A DNA stretch of 64,000 nucleotides from Pelagihabitans sp965238025 (GTDB lineage Bacteria > Bacteroidota > Bacteroidia > Flavobacteriales > Flavobacteriaceae). The notes below the pieces were generated by a model. The model did not search any database, had not been told where the DNA came from, and was given only the letters and a program-made list of their open reading frames with translations. The translations under genes and the position numbers were made by a program. Below, in pieces: positions 34,363 to 43,369 of the stretch (position 1 is the stretch's first letter; the number at the start of each line of letters is the position of its first letter). The stretch spans positions 558,001 through 622,000 of the forward strand of contig OZ250162.1 in NCBI GenBank assembly GCA_965238025.1, read 5' to 3'.

Positions 34363-36384
34363 ATGCGGTTACTGCGCTTTATTCCCATTCAACTCACTCT
34401 GATATTAATTCTTGGTATACTTTTAGGCAACTCTTTCAATTTCGGAATTGCGGTTCCCCTGGTTTCCACAATCGTCCTCTTAGCCGTATCCGCTGTTATT
34501 TTTTATAGAGGTACAAATAGAAAAACGCTACTTTTTGCCATCACCGCCGCCTTACTTACTTTAAGTGTTGGTATATTGATCATTTCCCTTTCGAATCCGT
34601 TAAATCGCTCTAGCCATTATTCCAATAGCTCGGTAGAGGGCAATCAAACAATTCGTCTAAAGATCAAAGAAGTTTTAAAACCTACTTCTTTTTCCAATAG
34701 GTACATCGCCGATATCAAATCGGTAAATAATCAAAGTACCACTGGAAAAGTATTGCTCAGTTTCCCAGCTGATTCACTCCTAGAACCACTACCGATAGAT
34801 GAAGAATTGATTTTATATGGAAGCTGGGACGAAATCAGCTCTCCCTTGAATCCACATCAATTTGATTATAAATCATACTTAAGCGGTTTGAATATAGCCC
34901 ATCAAATAAGGGCAAAAAACGATGATTTTATCACCATAAAGGGCAGTAGGACCATTTACGGCAGGGCCGTTACATTACGGCAGCATATTATTTCAAGGCT
35001 ACAAAAGGCCAATTTTGAAGAGGCTGAACTTTCAATCATACAAGCCTTATTATTAGGGCAGCGGAATGATATTTCAGCGGCCACCTATAATGACTATAAA
35101 AATGCTGGGGCAGTTCATATTTTGGCAGTTTCCGGATTACATATTGGCATCTTGTTAATACTACTGCAATTTCTTTTGAAACCTCTGGAACTACTTCCGA
35201 ATGGGAAAACAATTAAACTTATCCTCATTGTAATCTTGCTTTGGGCCTTTGCCTTATTGGCTGGTTTTTCGGCATCCATAGTCCGGGCGGTGACCATGTT
35301 CTCTTTCGTTGCCTATGCCCTATACCTCAACAGACCCAGCAATACCTTTAATATTCTAGCCTTAAGCATGTTCTTTATATTATTGGTCATCAATCCAAAG
35401 CTCCTATTTCATGTGGGCTTTCAGATGAGCTATGCAGCCGTTTTTGCCATTGTATGGATCTATCCGCTACTTCAGCGATTGTGGTATCCGAAGCATATCG
35501 CAATTCGTAAAATATGGCAGTTGCTCTCGGTAAGTATAGCCGCACAACTTGGGGTCTTACCCATCAGTTTATTTTATTTTCATCAGTTTCCAGGGTTGTT
35601 CTTTATATCCAATCTACTGATTGTTCCGGCCTTGGGAATCATTCTCGGAATGGGAATCTTGATCATCATGCTGGCACTTGGCAATTGCCTTCCCGATTTT
35701 ATGGTTACCCTCTACGATACTTTAATCTGGTGGATGAATACTATTATCAAATGGGTGGCGGAGCAGGAGGCATTTGTATTCCAAAATATTTCGTTCGATG
35801 CCATACAACTCATTCTGGCCTATGCCATCCTAATAGCGCTAATAACATTCCTCACCAAACCCAACTTTAAGAAAGGCTTGGTGTTAGCAACTGGAATTAT
35901 CGGTTTTCAGGCGTACCTTTATTATACGGCCTATCAAACCAAAAAACAAGAACAGCTGTTAGTACTGCATCAAACTACGAACTCAGTACTTTTGCATCAA
36001 TCCGGGACCTCTCTGAACGTCTATTGCCAAGATAGTACCAAAACACAACGGATAGTAACCGATTATCAAATAGGCGAACGTACTACATCCGTCACCTATA
36101 ATTCCATCTTAAACAGCTACATATGGAAGAACAAAAGCCTCCTTATCCTCGATAGCACAGGCGTTTACCCTACGGCACAAAAAGAGGTGGATTACCTTCT
36201 TTTGACCCAATCGCCTAAGATTAATTTAGAACGGGTCATTGATTCTCTTCAGCCAAAACAGATTATAGCCGACGGCAGTAACTACAGAAGTTATAGAAAC
36301 AGATGGCAAAGAACCTGCGCCAAAAGAAAGCTCCCTTTTCATTACACTGGTGAAAAGGGCAGTTTTGTTCTTTTTCAAAAGTAA
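34363..36384 (+). CDS. comEC: ComEC/Rec2 family membrane protein
   Basis: 673 residues. ComEC forms the inner-membrane channel for single-stranded DNA in natural transformation. Order: two to three N-terminal helices, an OB-like DUF4131 domain (about 85-190), then the Competence domain with many helices (about 215-490), including AGAVHILAVSGLHIGILLIL and LAGFSASIVRAVTMFSFVAY. The last 150 residues are soluble and strand-rich but lack the HxHxDH metal motif of the beta-lactamase-like nuclease domain present in longer ComEC proteins, so that part looks degenerate. A hairpin with a T-rich tail overlaps the last 50 bases of the gene. Confidence 0.9.
   Translation: MRLLRFIPIQLTLILILGILLGNSFNFGIAVPLVSTIVLLAVSAVIFYRGTNRKTLLFAITAALLTLSVGILIISLSNPLNRSSHYSNSSVEGNQTIRLKIKEVLKPTSFSNRYIADIKSVNNQSTTGKVLLSFPADSLLEPLPIDEELILYGSWDEISSPLNPHQFDYKSYLSGLNIAHQIRAKNDDFITIKGSRTIYGRAVTLRQHIISRLQKANFEEAELSIIQALLLGQRNDISAATYNDYKNAGAVHILAVSGLHIGILLILLQFLLKPLELLPNGKTIKLILIVILLWAFALLAGFSASIVRAVTMFSFVAYALYLNRPSNTFNILALSMFFILLVINPKLLFHVGFQMSYAAVFAIVWIYPLLQRLWYPKHIAIRKIWQLLSVSIAAQLGVLPISLFYFHQFPGLFFISNLLIVPALGIILGMGILIIMLALGNCLPDFMVTLYDTLIWWMNTIIKWVAEQEAFVFQNISFDAIQLILAYAILIALITFLTKPNFKKGLVLATGIIGFQAYLYYTAYQTKKQEQLLVLHQTTNSVLLHQSGTSLNVYCQDSTKTQRIVTDYQIGERTTSVTYNSILNSYIWKNKSLLILDSTGVYPTAQKEVDYLLLTQSPKINLERVIDSLQPKQIIADGSNYRSYRNRWQRTCAKRKLPFHYTGEKGSFVLFQK
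36331..36379 (+). terminator. Hairpin within the 3' end of comEC
   Basis: CCCTTTTCA (36333-36341) pairs with TGAAAAGGG (36351-36359) over nine bases, followed by CAGTTTTGTTCTTTTTC up to the stop codon. It resembles the intergenic hairpin at 37224-37264, sharing AAGCTCCCTTTTCA and GTGAAAAGGG. Confidence 0.55.
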
Positions 36385-36633
36385 GGTTCGAGTGCCCAAA
36401 TCTATTCCATTTTAGACAGCCATACCTCTTCTATTTCCATTGCATTAGAACCGATATCCCTCAGCAAATATGTTATGTAAAACACAATTTTTGCCCGCCT
36501 AGATACGTTATAAACACCTAATATTCAATGTGTCACCTTTTTTTGACGACGATTGAATCGTCAAAAACCTTTGGAAATCCTCCGCGTTTAGCGAGGCAAA
36601 CTGTTTTAAAATTGTTAACTAAAAAGTAAAAAT

Positions 36634-37158
36634 ATGCCGTACGTACCAAAAGGCGAATTACAAAAGTATAAAGAGCAAGCTTTAGCCGGAAGACAGCACT
36701 CAAAAAAATCCAAGACCATGATCATGGCTTTGGGAATAATAGCACTCTTGGGAATCATGGGTATATTTTATTTCATGTACTCGGGTGCGACCTCAAAAAC
36801 GATATCTATTGAGGACCATCAGCTCGAGGTAGCAGCCTTGGAAAATGACATTAAGGAGTTGAAAACCTCCATTAAAAAAAGTGATGACCTAAAAGCTGTT
36901 CCCTCGCTACATGATGTACCGGTATTTGCCGTTCAGGTAGGTGCTTTCGAAAACAAAAAATTGTCGTTGTATTCTAAAAACTTTGTGAATTTCAAGGAAA
37001 TCAAAAATAAAGAGTTCAACGCCTATGCGCTAGGAAATTTTGAATCGTTGGAAGAAGCGCGAAAATTCAGAAAAGAACTGGTAGAGCTAGGTCTTACCGA
37101 CGCGTTTATTGGATCTTATTTAAACGGAAAACGTCTTAAAATCGAAGAAGTCCAATAG
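36634..37158 (+). CDS. SPOR domain membrane protein
   Basis: 174 residues. A short basic cytoplasmic start, one membrane helix (about residues 29-50, IMALGIIALLGIMGIFYFMY), a coiled-coil-like stretch (LEVAALENDIKELKTSIKKS), and a C-terminal SPOR-type domain (about 95-170, VFAVQVGAFENKKLSLYSKN, then YALGNFESLEEARKFRKEL). SPOR domains bind denuded glycan strands of septal peptidoglycan, so a division-related role is likely, with the domain in the periplasm. Single-gene unit with its own terminator. Confidence 0.85.
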   Translation: MPYVPKGELQKYKEQALAGRQHSKKSKTMIMALGIIALLGIMGIFYFMYSGATSKTISIEDHQLEVAALENDIKELKTSIKKSDDLKAVPSLHDVPVFAVQVGAFENKKLSLYSKNFVNFKEIKNKEFNAYALGNFESLEEARKFRKELVELGLTDAFIGSYLNGKRLKIEEVQ

Positions 37159-37223
37159 GTTGGGAATTCGTAACATTATCGGATACAACGGTTTTTTTAC
37201 CTAAAACAGATAGATTTCCTAAA

Positions 37224-37264
37224 ACAAGCTCCCTTTTCACTTTGCTAGTGAAAAGGGAGCTTGT
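37224..37264. terminator. Strong terminator between the SPOR gene and the POT transporter
   Basis: An 18-bp perfect stem: ACAAGCTCCCTTTTCACT (37224-37241), loop TTGCT, AGTGAAAAGGGAGCTTGT (37247-37264), then AATTTT. It lies between converging genes. The T run is short, but the stem is very stable. Confidence 0.85.
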
Positions 37265-37302
37265 AATTTTGAATAGGTTTTCTTAGCAGATTTGCTATTC
37301 TT

Positions 37303-38679
37303 TTAAGCAGCATCCACACTACTGCCTGTCATATCTCTTTCATTATCTTCTGCCCCATGGGTCAAGGCCTTGAGTTTTTTAAAGAAGGCCCAAATCAAAA
37401 GCCCAAATAAAATACAGAAAATTGCAATCCCTGTAAACACATTGAATTCACCAAATTGTGATGCTGATTCACCCAATAGTCCTGCCACTTTATTTCCTAA
37501 ACCTGTAGTTGCAAAATAAAGCCCCATCATTAAGGAGGCATATTTGGCAGGAGCCAACTTGGTTACAAATGAAAGGGACACAGGCGACAGACTTAGTTCG
37601 CCAACGGTATGGAATAAATAGGCCAAAACCAACCAATACATTGCCGATGATCCGGTCGACTGATATTGAGATGCCGCAGCCGACATAAATAAAAATCCAG
37701 CACCCATGATAATGAGTCCCATAATCATTTTAAAGAGCGAAGATGCTTGTTTTCCTTTTAGTTTGCGACGTGCCCAATAACCGGCCACCGCTGTTCCCAG
37801 TGTAATTATAAAGAAGGCATTAGCTGCTTGAAACCAAGAGGCTGGGACCTCCCACCCCATAATCATTCTATTGGTATAATCCTTGGCATAAATGTTCATC
37901 AAGCCACCCGCTTGTTCGAATGCCCCGAAAAACACAATTACCATTAAGAAAGAAAGGATCAAAACGATTACCCGGTCCTTTTCAATTTTCGTCAGTGGTC
38001 TTTTTAGGGCCTCCCTGTCCTCCTCATTTTCAGATTTTCCCAAATAATTCCCTACGTTTTTAAGGTACTTTTGTCCTGCCACAAACTGGATAAGGCCTAA
38101 AAACATGCAGATACCGGCTAAACCGAAACCATAGTGCCAGCCGTACACTTCTCCAACATAGCCTACTATTAAACTCGAAAGGAATGCGCCAACATTAATC
38201 CCAATATAAAAAATAGTGAATCCTTTATCCCTTCTGATATCCCCTTTAGGATACAAGCCACCAACCATGGTAGAGATGTTCGGTTTTAGCATTCCCACCC
38301 CGGCAATAATGAATCCTAAACCGGTATAAAATGCCCACATTTCTTCTATGGCCAAAACACTATGTCCAATAACTAAAAGAATTGCACCAACAATAACCGA
38401 CATTTTTTGTCCTAGTATCCTATCGGCAATGATTCCTCCAGGTATAGAGGCCACATAGACCAGCATGGTATACCATCCATAAAGCGCCAAGGCTTCCGCA
38501 TTGCTCCAGCCTAGACCGGGGTTGTTTTCCGTAGTTTTAGTTACCAGATAAAGTACCAATATGGCCCTCATCCCATAATAAGAAAAACGTTCCCACATTT
38601 CTGTAAAAAAGAGCACATACAACCCTACTGGATGTCCCCACAATTCTCTTTGATGCGCTGGTCTAATCGTACTTTCCAT
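37303..38679 (-). CDS. POT family proton:oligopeptide symporter
   Basis: 458 residues, twelve or more membrane segments. Imports di- and tripeptides with protons. Helix 1 carries the POT signature ExxERFxYYG as FTEMWERFSYYGMRAILVLY (Glu27, Glu30, Arg31), and the fourth-fifth helix region has the PTR2 pattern KGFTIFYIGINVGAFLSSLI. A charged central loop lies near residue 220. It begins 15 bases after the DPP IV gene on the same strand, so peptides released by that exopeptidase would feed this carrier. Confidence 0.94.
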   Translation of the reverse strand: MESTIRPAHQRELWGHPVGLYVLFFTEMWERFSYYGMRAILVLYLVTKTTENNPGLGWSNAEALALYGWYTMLVYVASIPGGIIADRILGQKMSVIVGAILLVIGHSVLAIEEMWAFYTGLGFIIAGVGMLKPNISTMVGGLYPKGDIRRDKGFTIFYIGINVGAFLSSLIVGYVGEVYGWHYGFGLAGICMFLGLIQFVAGQKYLKNVGNYLGKSENEEDREALKRPLTKIEKDRVIVLILSFLMVIVFFGAFEQAGGLMNIYAKDYTNRMIMGWEVPASWFQAANAFFIITLGTAVAGYWARRKLKGKQASSLFKMIMGLIIMGAGFLFMSAAASQYQSTGSSAMYWLVLAYLFHTVGELSLSPVSLSFVTKLAPAKYASLMMGLYFATTGLGNKVAGLLGESASQFGEFNVFTGIAIFCILFGLLIWAFFKKLKALTHGAEDNERDMTGSSVDAA

Positions 38680-38694
38680 AAAATATTGATTTCG

Positions 38695-40859
38695 TTATAA
38701 GTTTGCTTTAATAAAATCGGTCATTTTGTTATACAGATGAATTCTAGTGTTTCCGCCATAAATACCGTGATTTCTATCGGGATAAATAGCCCACTCGAAT
38801 TGTTTATCGGCCTGGATCAAGGCTTCGATCATTCGCATACTATTTTGTACATGCACATTATCATCGCCAGAACCATGTACCAAAAGGTATTTACCCTTTA
38901 ACATCTCAGGATAATTAAAGGGTGAGTTTTCATCATAACCACTTGCATTTTCCTGAGGGGTCTGCATATAGCGTTCCGTATAAATAGTATCGTAAAAACG
39001 CCACGACGTTACCGGGGCCACAGCAATCGCCGTTTCAAATACATCATTGCCCTTAAGGATACAATTGGTGCTCATAAAACCTCCATAACTCCACCCCCAG
39101 ATACCGGTTCTATCTTCATCTATATAGGGTAGTTCACTCAACTTTTTTGCGGCAGCTATCTGATCCTCAACTTCAAACTTCCCTAGCTCTTTTGGGTGAC
39201 CTTTTTAAAATCACGTCCTCTGAATCCTGTTCCACGACCATCTACACAGGCAACAATATAACCTTCGGATGCCAGAAGCTGGTGCCAATAATCGTTAGCG
39301 CCGTTCCAACGGTTGGATACGTTTTGGGAGCCAGGACCGCTATATTGGTACATAAACAACGGATACTTTTTAGAAGGGTCAAAATTGGCCGGTTTGATCA
39401 TATACATGTTCAAATCGTTGCCGTTTATGTTGATGGTCGAAAACTCCTTTGGGCTCATTTCATACCCCTGCAATTGCGCAAGTAAGGCCGAATTATTCTT
39501 GATTTCCTTTATCTTTTTACCGGTCAAAGCTTCGCGCAAGGTATATTTATAAGGGGTTGTGGCACTTGAGTATGTGTTTATAAAATAGGTGAAGTTTGTA
39601 CTGAAGTCAGCATTATTAACCCCTTCTTCTACTGCCAAGGCTTTCTTCTTCTTGCCATTGCTTTCGATGCTGTACACCCCTCGGTTAATGGACCCGTTCT
39701 CGGTAGATTGATAATACACCCTATCTTCATTTTGGTCATAGCCATAATAGGCCGTAACCTCCCATGGGCCTTTGGTAATTTGATTCATCAATGGTCCTTC
39801 TTGACTGTACAGGTAAATATGATTGTATCCATCCTCTTCACTCGTCCAAATAAAGCTATCATCTGCGAGGAAAGTAAGATTATCCGTAATGTCAATATAG
39901 GCCTTATCCTTTTCCTCCATAAGAACCTCAACCGAATTGTCTTTCGCGTTGACCGCTTGTAATTTTAAATGATTCTGATGCCTGTTTATCGTCTGCACGC
40001 TCAACCTATTTGGATTGTTCATCCACTTGATCCGCGGTATATAATATGGGTTGCCTAAATCTACCTCGGTAATACTCCCCGTCATAAGGTCATACATATG
40101 CAAACTCACCTTGGCATTCTCTTCCCCCGCCTTTGGGTATTTGAATACATGTGGATATTGATACAAGTCCTGTCCATAAACATCCATAGAAAATTCAGGT
40201 ACATTGGTTTCATCAAAACGTAAGAAAGCAATCTTGGTTCCATCGGAATTCCAATCAAAAGCCCTTACAAAAGCGAACTCTTCTTCATACACCCAATCCG
40301 TAACCCCGTTAATAATCTTATTTTTAACCCCATCGGTCGTTAGCTGTTCAGATGATTTTATTTCTAAATTGAACAGGTATAGATTGTTATTGGCCACATA
40401 GGCAACTGTTTTGCCGTCCGGTGATAAGGTGGGTTCCTGAATTTTGGTTTCAGAAATCTTAATCAATTGTTTTGATGCGATGTCGTAGACATAATAAATT
40501 CCCAAAGTAGATCGCCTAAAAATCGATTCTACCTCGGTTGCCAGTAAGATTTTAGATTCGTCGGCATTGAATTCGTATGAATCAAAACTTTTTATCGGCC
40601 CTAAATCTGCAGACGAAAGAATGGTTTCCACCTTTTTCTGCGTCGTATAGTCGTATTTGTCTATTGTTGTACTTTGGTCGTTCCGGTTGTGATTAAGGAC
40701 GGTATATTGCGTCCCATCCTTTAGGGAGCGTAGGGCATCGAGGCCCTCTGTTTGGAATTTACCTTGATAGATTTCGGCAACGGTTAGCTGTTTTTTTTGA
40801 GCAATTGCGGTATTGAGGAAAGTCACGGCAAAAACCAAAAACAGGGCTATTTTTTTCAT
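38695..40859 (-). pseudogene. Dipeptidyl-peptidase IV (S9B) split by a one-base frameshift
   Basis: Reading from the ATG at 40859 (MKKIALFLVFAVTFLNTAIA signal peptide), the frame carries the beta-propeller domain and stops at 39183-39185 after DFKKVTQKS. Another frame resumes at once: the bases after CAAAAG decode as ELGKFEVEDQIAAAKKLSEL and run to the catalytic domain with Ser in GWSYGG, Asp in GSGDDN and His in NHGIYGG, ending at 38695. Adding one T to the T4 run at 39190-39193 (A on the coding strand) would restore one protein of about 720 residues. The enzyme removes Xaa-Pro dipeptides outside the cytoplasm. The rest is intact, so this is a fresh lesion, a sequencing error or, less likely, recoding. 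Operon with the POT transporter. Confidence 0.88.
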
Positions 40860-41022
40860 TGAAGCTACATATTGATTCATTCTCCCAAGTTTAGTGATAA
40901 TTTTACGAATAATTAAACTTTATGGCTAAAAACAGGCCTATTTTGCCGAATAGTGCAAAGGTAGGTAAGCTCCCTTGGGGCAAGTGCACAAGGTATTCGT
41001 TAGGAAACAATATCAAAATTTA

Positions 41023-41061
41023 GAAGCCCGTCCGACCGGCACGGGCGGGCAAGCCTACTTC
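41023..41061. repeat. GC-rich palindromic repeat
   Basis: GAAGCCCGTCCGACCGGC followed by ACGGGCGGGCAAGCCTACTTC. GCCCGTCC and GGGCGGGC are nearly inverse arms around CGACCGGCAC, and the ends GAAG/CTTC are also inverse. It stands out from the AT-rich gap before the HMG-CoA reductase gene and resembles the cores at 2631-2650 and 63186-63210. Confidence 0.6.
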
Positions 41062-41125
41062 AAATCTCGATTATCGAGTAAATTAGGGTGAATGCGTATC
41101 TTTACTTTTTTAAAACCAACTCCCC

Positions 41126-42445
41126 ATGACCAAGTCCATTCAAGGATTTTCAAAATTGACCAAGGCAGAGAAAATCGATTGGGTCGCCAACAACTTTACC
41201 CATAATGCTGAAGCGACAAAAACCCTCTTGGAGCGATACTGGAACCCGGACCCCAAAATACAGCAGCTTCATGACGAGTTTATAGAAAACACACTTACAA
41301 ACTATTATTTACCCATTGGAATCGCCCCCAATTTTTTGATCAATGACAAACTATATGCCATACCTATGGCCATTGAGGAAAGCTCGGTAGTTGCGGCGGC
41401 CAGTAGGGCGGCAAAATTCTGGTTGGAAAGGGGCGGGTTCAAAACCCGGGTTCTCGGCACCGAAAAAATCGGGCAAGTGCATTTTATGTACAATGGTAAC
41501 GCCCATTCGTTGAAAGAGTTTTTTACAAGCGTAAAGCCCAAATTGATTTCCGAAGCCGAGCCAATTACCAGAAACATGAAAAAAAGAGGTGGCGGCATCA
41601 TCGATATTGAATTGCGCGACAAATCTGAAAATCTGGATAACTACTACCAACTGCATTGCACCTTCGATACCTTAGATGCTATGGGTGCCAACTTTATCAA
41701 TTCCTGTTTGGAACAGTTTGCAAAAACCTTAGTACGTCAGGCCCACGAATATGATGGTTTTACAGAACAGGAGAAGAATATTGAGGTGACCATGAGCATC
41801 CTGAGCAATTATGTGCCCAACTGCTTGGTCAGGGCAGAAGTAAGTTGTCCAGTTTCCGAGTTGAACATTGGGACGATTCCGGCTGATGAAGTTGCACAAA
41901 AAATGGTTAGGGCGGTACAGATCGCAAAGGTAGAGCCCTATAGGGCCGTTACTCACAATAAAGGCATTATGAATGGTATAGATGCTGTCGTTTTGGCCAC
42001 TGGCAACGACTTTAGGGCCGTAGAAGCAGGGGTGCATGCCTATGCTGCGAGAGATGGCCGTTATTCAAGTCTCACCCATGCGAAATTAGAAAATGGGCTT
42101 TTTTCTTTTTGGATCGAAGTGCCCCTTGCCCTAGGAACGGTTGGTGGACTTACCAACTTACATCCGCTAGTTAAGGTAGTCTTGGAAATCCTTGGAAAAC
42201 CGACGGCTCCAGAATTGATGCAAATTATTGCCGTTGCCGGATTGGCACAAAATTTTGCCGCCGTTAGTTCTTTGGTTACCACGGGGATTCAAGAAGGTCA
42301 TATGAAAATGCATTTGCTTAATATCCTCAATCAGCTGGGAGCAACGAAAGCGGAAAAAACCAGCCTCACAAGCCATTTTAAAGACAATACAGTTACGCAT
42401 AGTGCTGTAGTTGAAGCCTTTGAACAATTAAGGGAAGGGTCGTGA
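41126..42445 (+). CDS. Hydroxymethylglutaryl-CoA reductase, class II
   Basis: 439 residues. Reduces HMG-CoA to mevalonate (or the reverse). Class II (degradative-type) features: short N-terminus GFSKLTKAEKIDWV, catalytic Glu in AIEESSVVAAASRAA, Lys in HNKGIMNGIDAV, Asp in GNDFRAVEAG and His in GHMKMHLLNIL. No membrane anchor. Although class II enzymes are named for catabolism, the directly coupled GHMP kinase points to a biosynthetic mevalonate route to isoprenoids. TATCTTTA at 41097-41104 is one base off the TAnnTTTG promoter box. Confidence 0.95.
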   Translation: MTKSIQGFSKLTKAEKIDWVANNFTHNAEATKTLLERYWNPDPKIQQLHDEFIENTLTNYYLPIGIAPNFLINDKLYAIPMAIEESSVVAAASRAAKFWLERGGFKTRVLGTEKIGQVHFMYNGNAHSLKEFFTSVKPKLISEAEPITRNMKKRGGGIIDIELRDKSENLDNYYQLHCTFDTLDAMGANFINSCLEQFAKTLVRQAHEYDGFTEQEKNIEVTMSILSNYVPNCLVRAEVSCPVSELNIGTIPADEVAQKMVRAVQIAKVEPYRAVTHNKGIMNGIDAVVLATGNDFRAVEAGVHAYAARDGRYSSLTHAKLENGLFSFWIEVPLALGTVGGLTNLHPLVKVVLEILGKPTAPELMQIIAVAGLAQNFAAVSSLVTTGIQEGHMKMHLLNILNQLGATKAEKTSLTSHFKDNTVTHSAVVEAFEQLREGS

Positions 42446-43362
42446 TAAGAGCGTTTTATAGTAACGGGAAACTACTACTCACAGGTGAATACGCAATCCT
42501 TGACAGTGCCGTCGGGCTCGCGCTTCCTACCACCTATGGACAAACATTGCACGTCGATGAGGTAGCAACAACTAGCCTGCACTGGCAAAGTTTTGACCAT
42601 AACAAGGCCATTTGGTTTAAAGGTCATTTTGATCTGAACACGCTTACCGAAATCGATCGTCCTTCCTCAAATGAGGAAAATCAAACTTCAAAAACGTTAG
42701 AAAAAATATTATTGGAGGCCCGTAAATTGAATCCCTCTTTTTTGAAAGGTAAAAAGGGATACCAGGTAAAAACCTATTTGGGTTTCCCTAGAGATTGGGG
42801 CCTGGGTTCCTCATCGACCTTGATCAACAATATTGCCGAATGGGCCAAGGTAGATGCCTATGCCCTATTAAGAAATGCTTTTTCCGGCAGCGGTTATGAT
42901 ATTGCCTGTGCACAACACAATACCCCTATTCTATATTCCCTGAAAGACGGCCGACCTGAAATTGAAGAAGTAGAATTTAAGCCCAATTTTAAAGATAAAC
43001 TCTATTTCGTTCATCTCAATAAAAAGCAAAGCAGTAGGGAAGGTATAGCCCAGTACCGCAATCGCACTTTTAATAAAACCAAGCTTATCGAGAAGGTTTC
43101 AAGCTTGACACAGGAACTCCTATCCGCTGCTTCTTTACCTGAATTTGAAAATTTAGTCGGGCAACATGAAACCCTACTTTCCGAAACCTTACACCTCCCA
43201 AAAGTAAAAGACCTGCTTTTCCCCGATTATCAGGGAGCCGTTAAAAGTTTGGGCGCGTGGGGTGGCGATTTTGTGCTGGCAACAGGCAATGATGGTACGC
43301 CCCATTACTTCAAAGAAAAAGGGTATAACATCGTCATACCCTTTTCCAAAATGATTCTATAA
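42442..43362 (+). CDS. GYDIA family GHMP kinase (mevalonate pathway candidate)
   Basis: 306 residues, starting with GTG at 42442 that overlaps the previous stop as GTGA, so translation is coupled to HMG-CoA reductase. GHMP fold: N-terminal NGKLLLTGEYAILDSAVGLA, the ATP loop PRDWGLGSSSTLIN, and the GSGYDIACA motif after which the group is named. The C-terminal half ends with SLGAWGGDFVLATG, the third GHMP motif. A mevalonate or phosphomevalonate kinase role is inferred from the neighbour. Confidence 0.9.
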   Translation: MIRAFYSNGKLLLTGEYAILDSAVGLALPTTYGQTLHVDEVATTSLHWQSFDHNKAIWFKGHFDLNTLTEIDRPSSNEENQTSKTLEKILLEARKLNPSFLKGKKGYQVKTYLGFPRDWGLGSSSTLINNIAEWAKVDAYALLRNAFSGSGYDIACAQHNTPILYSLKDGRPEIEEVEFKPNFKDKLYFVHLNKKQSSREGIAQYRNRTFNKTKLIEKVSSLTQELLSAASLPEFENLVGQHETLLSETLHLPKVKDLLFPDYQGAVKSLGAWGGDFVLATGNDGTPHYFKEKGYNIVIPFSKMIL

Positions 43363-43369
43363 ACGACTA

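Noticed and set aside
39180..39200. Programmed -1 frameshift in DPP IV
   Set aside because: The site reads ACCCAAAAGAGC, which does not fit X-XXY-YYZ re-pairing, and no downstream stimulatory hairpin was noticed; an indel is simpler.
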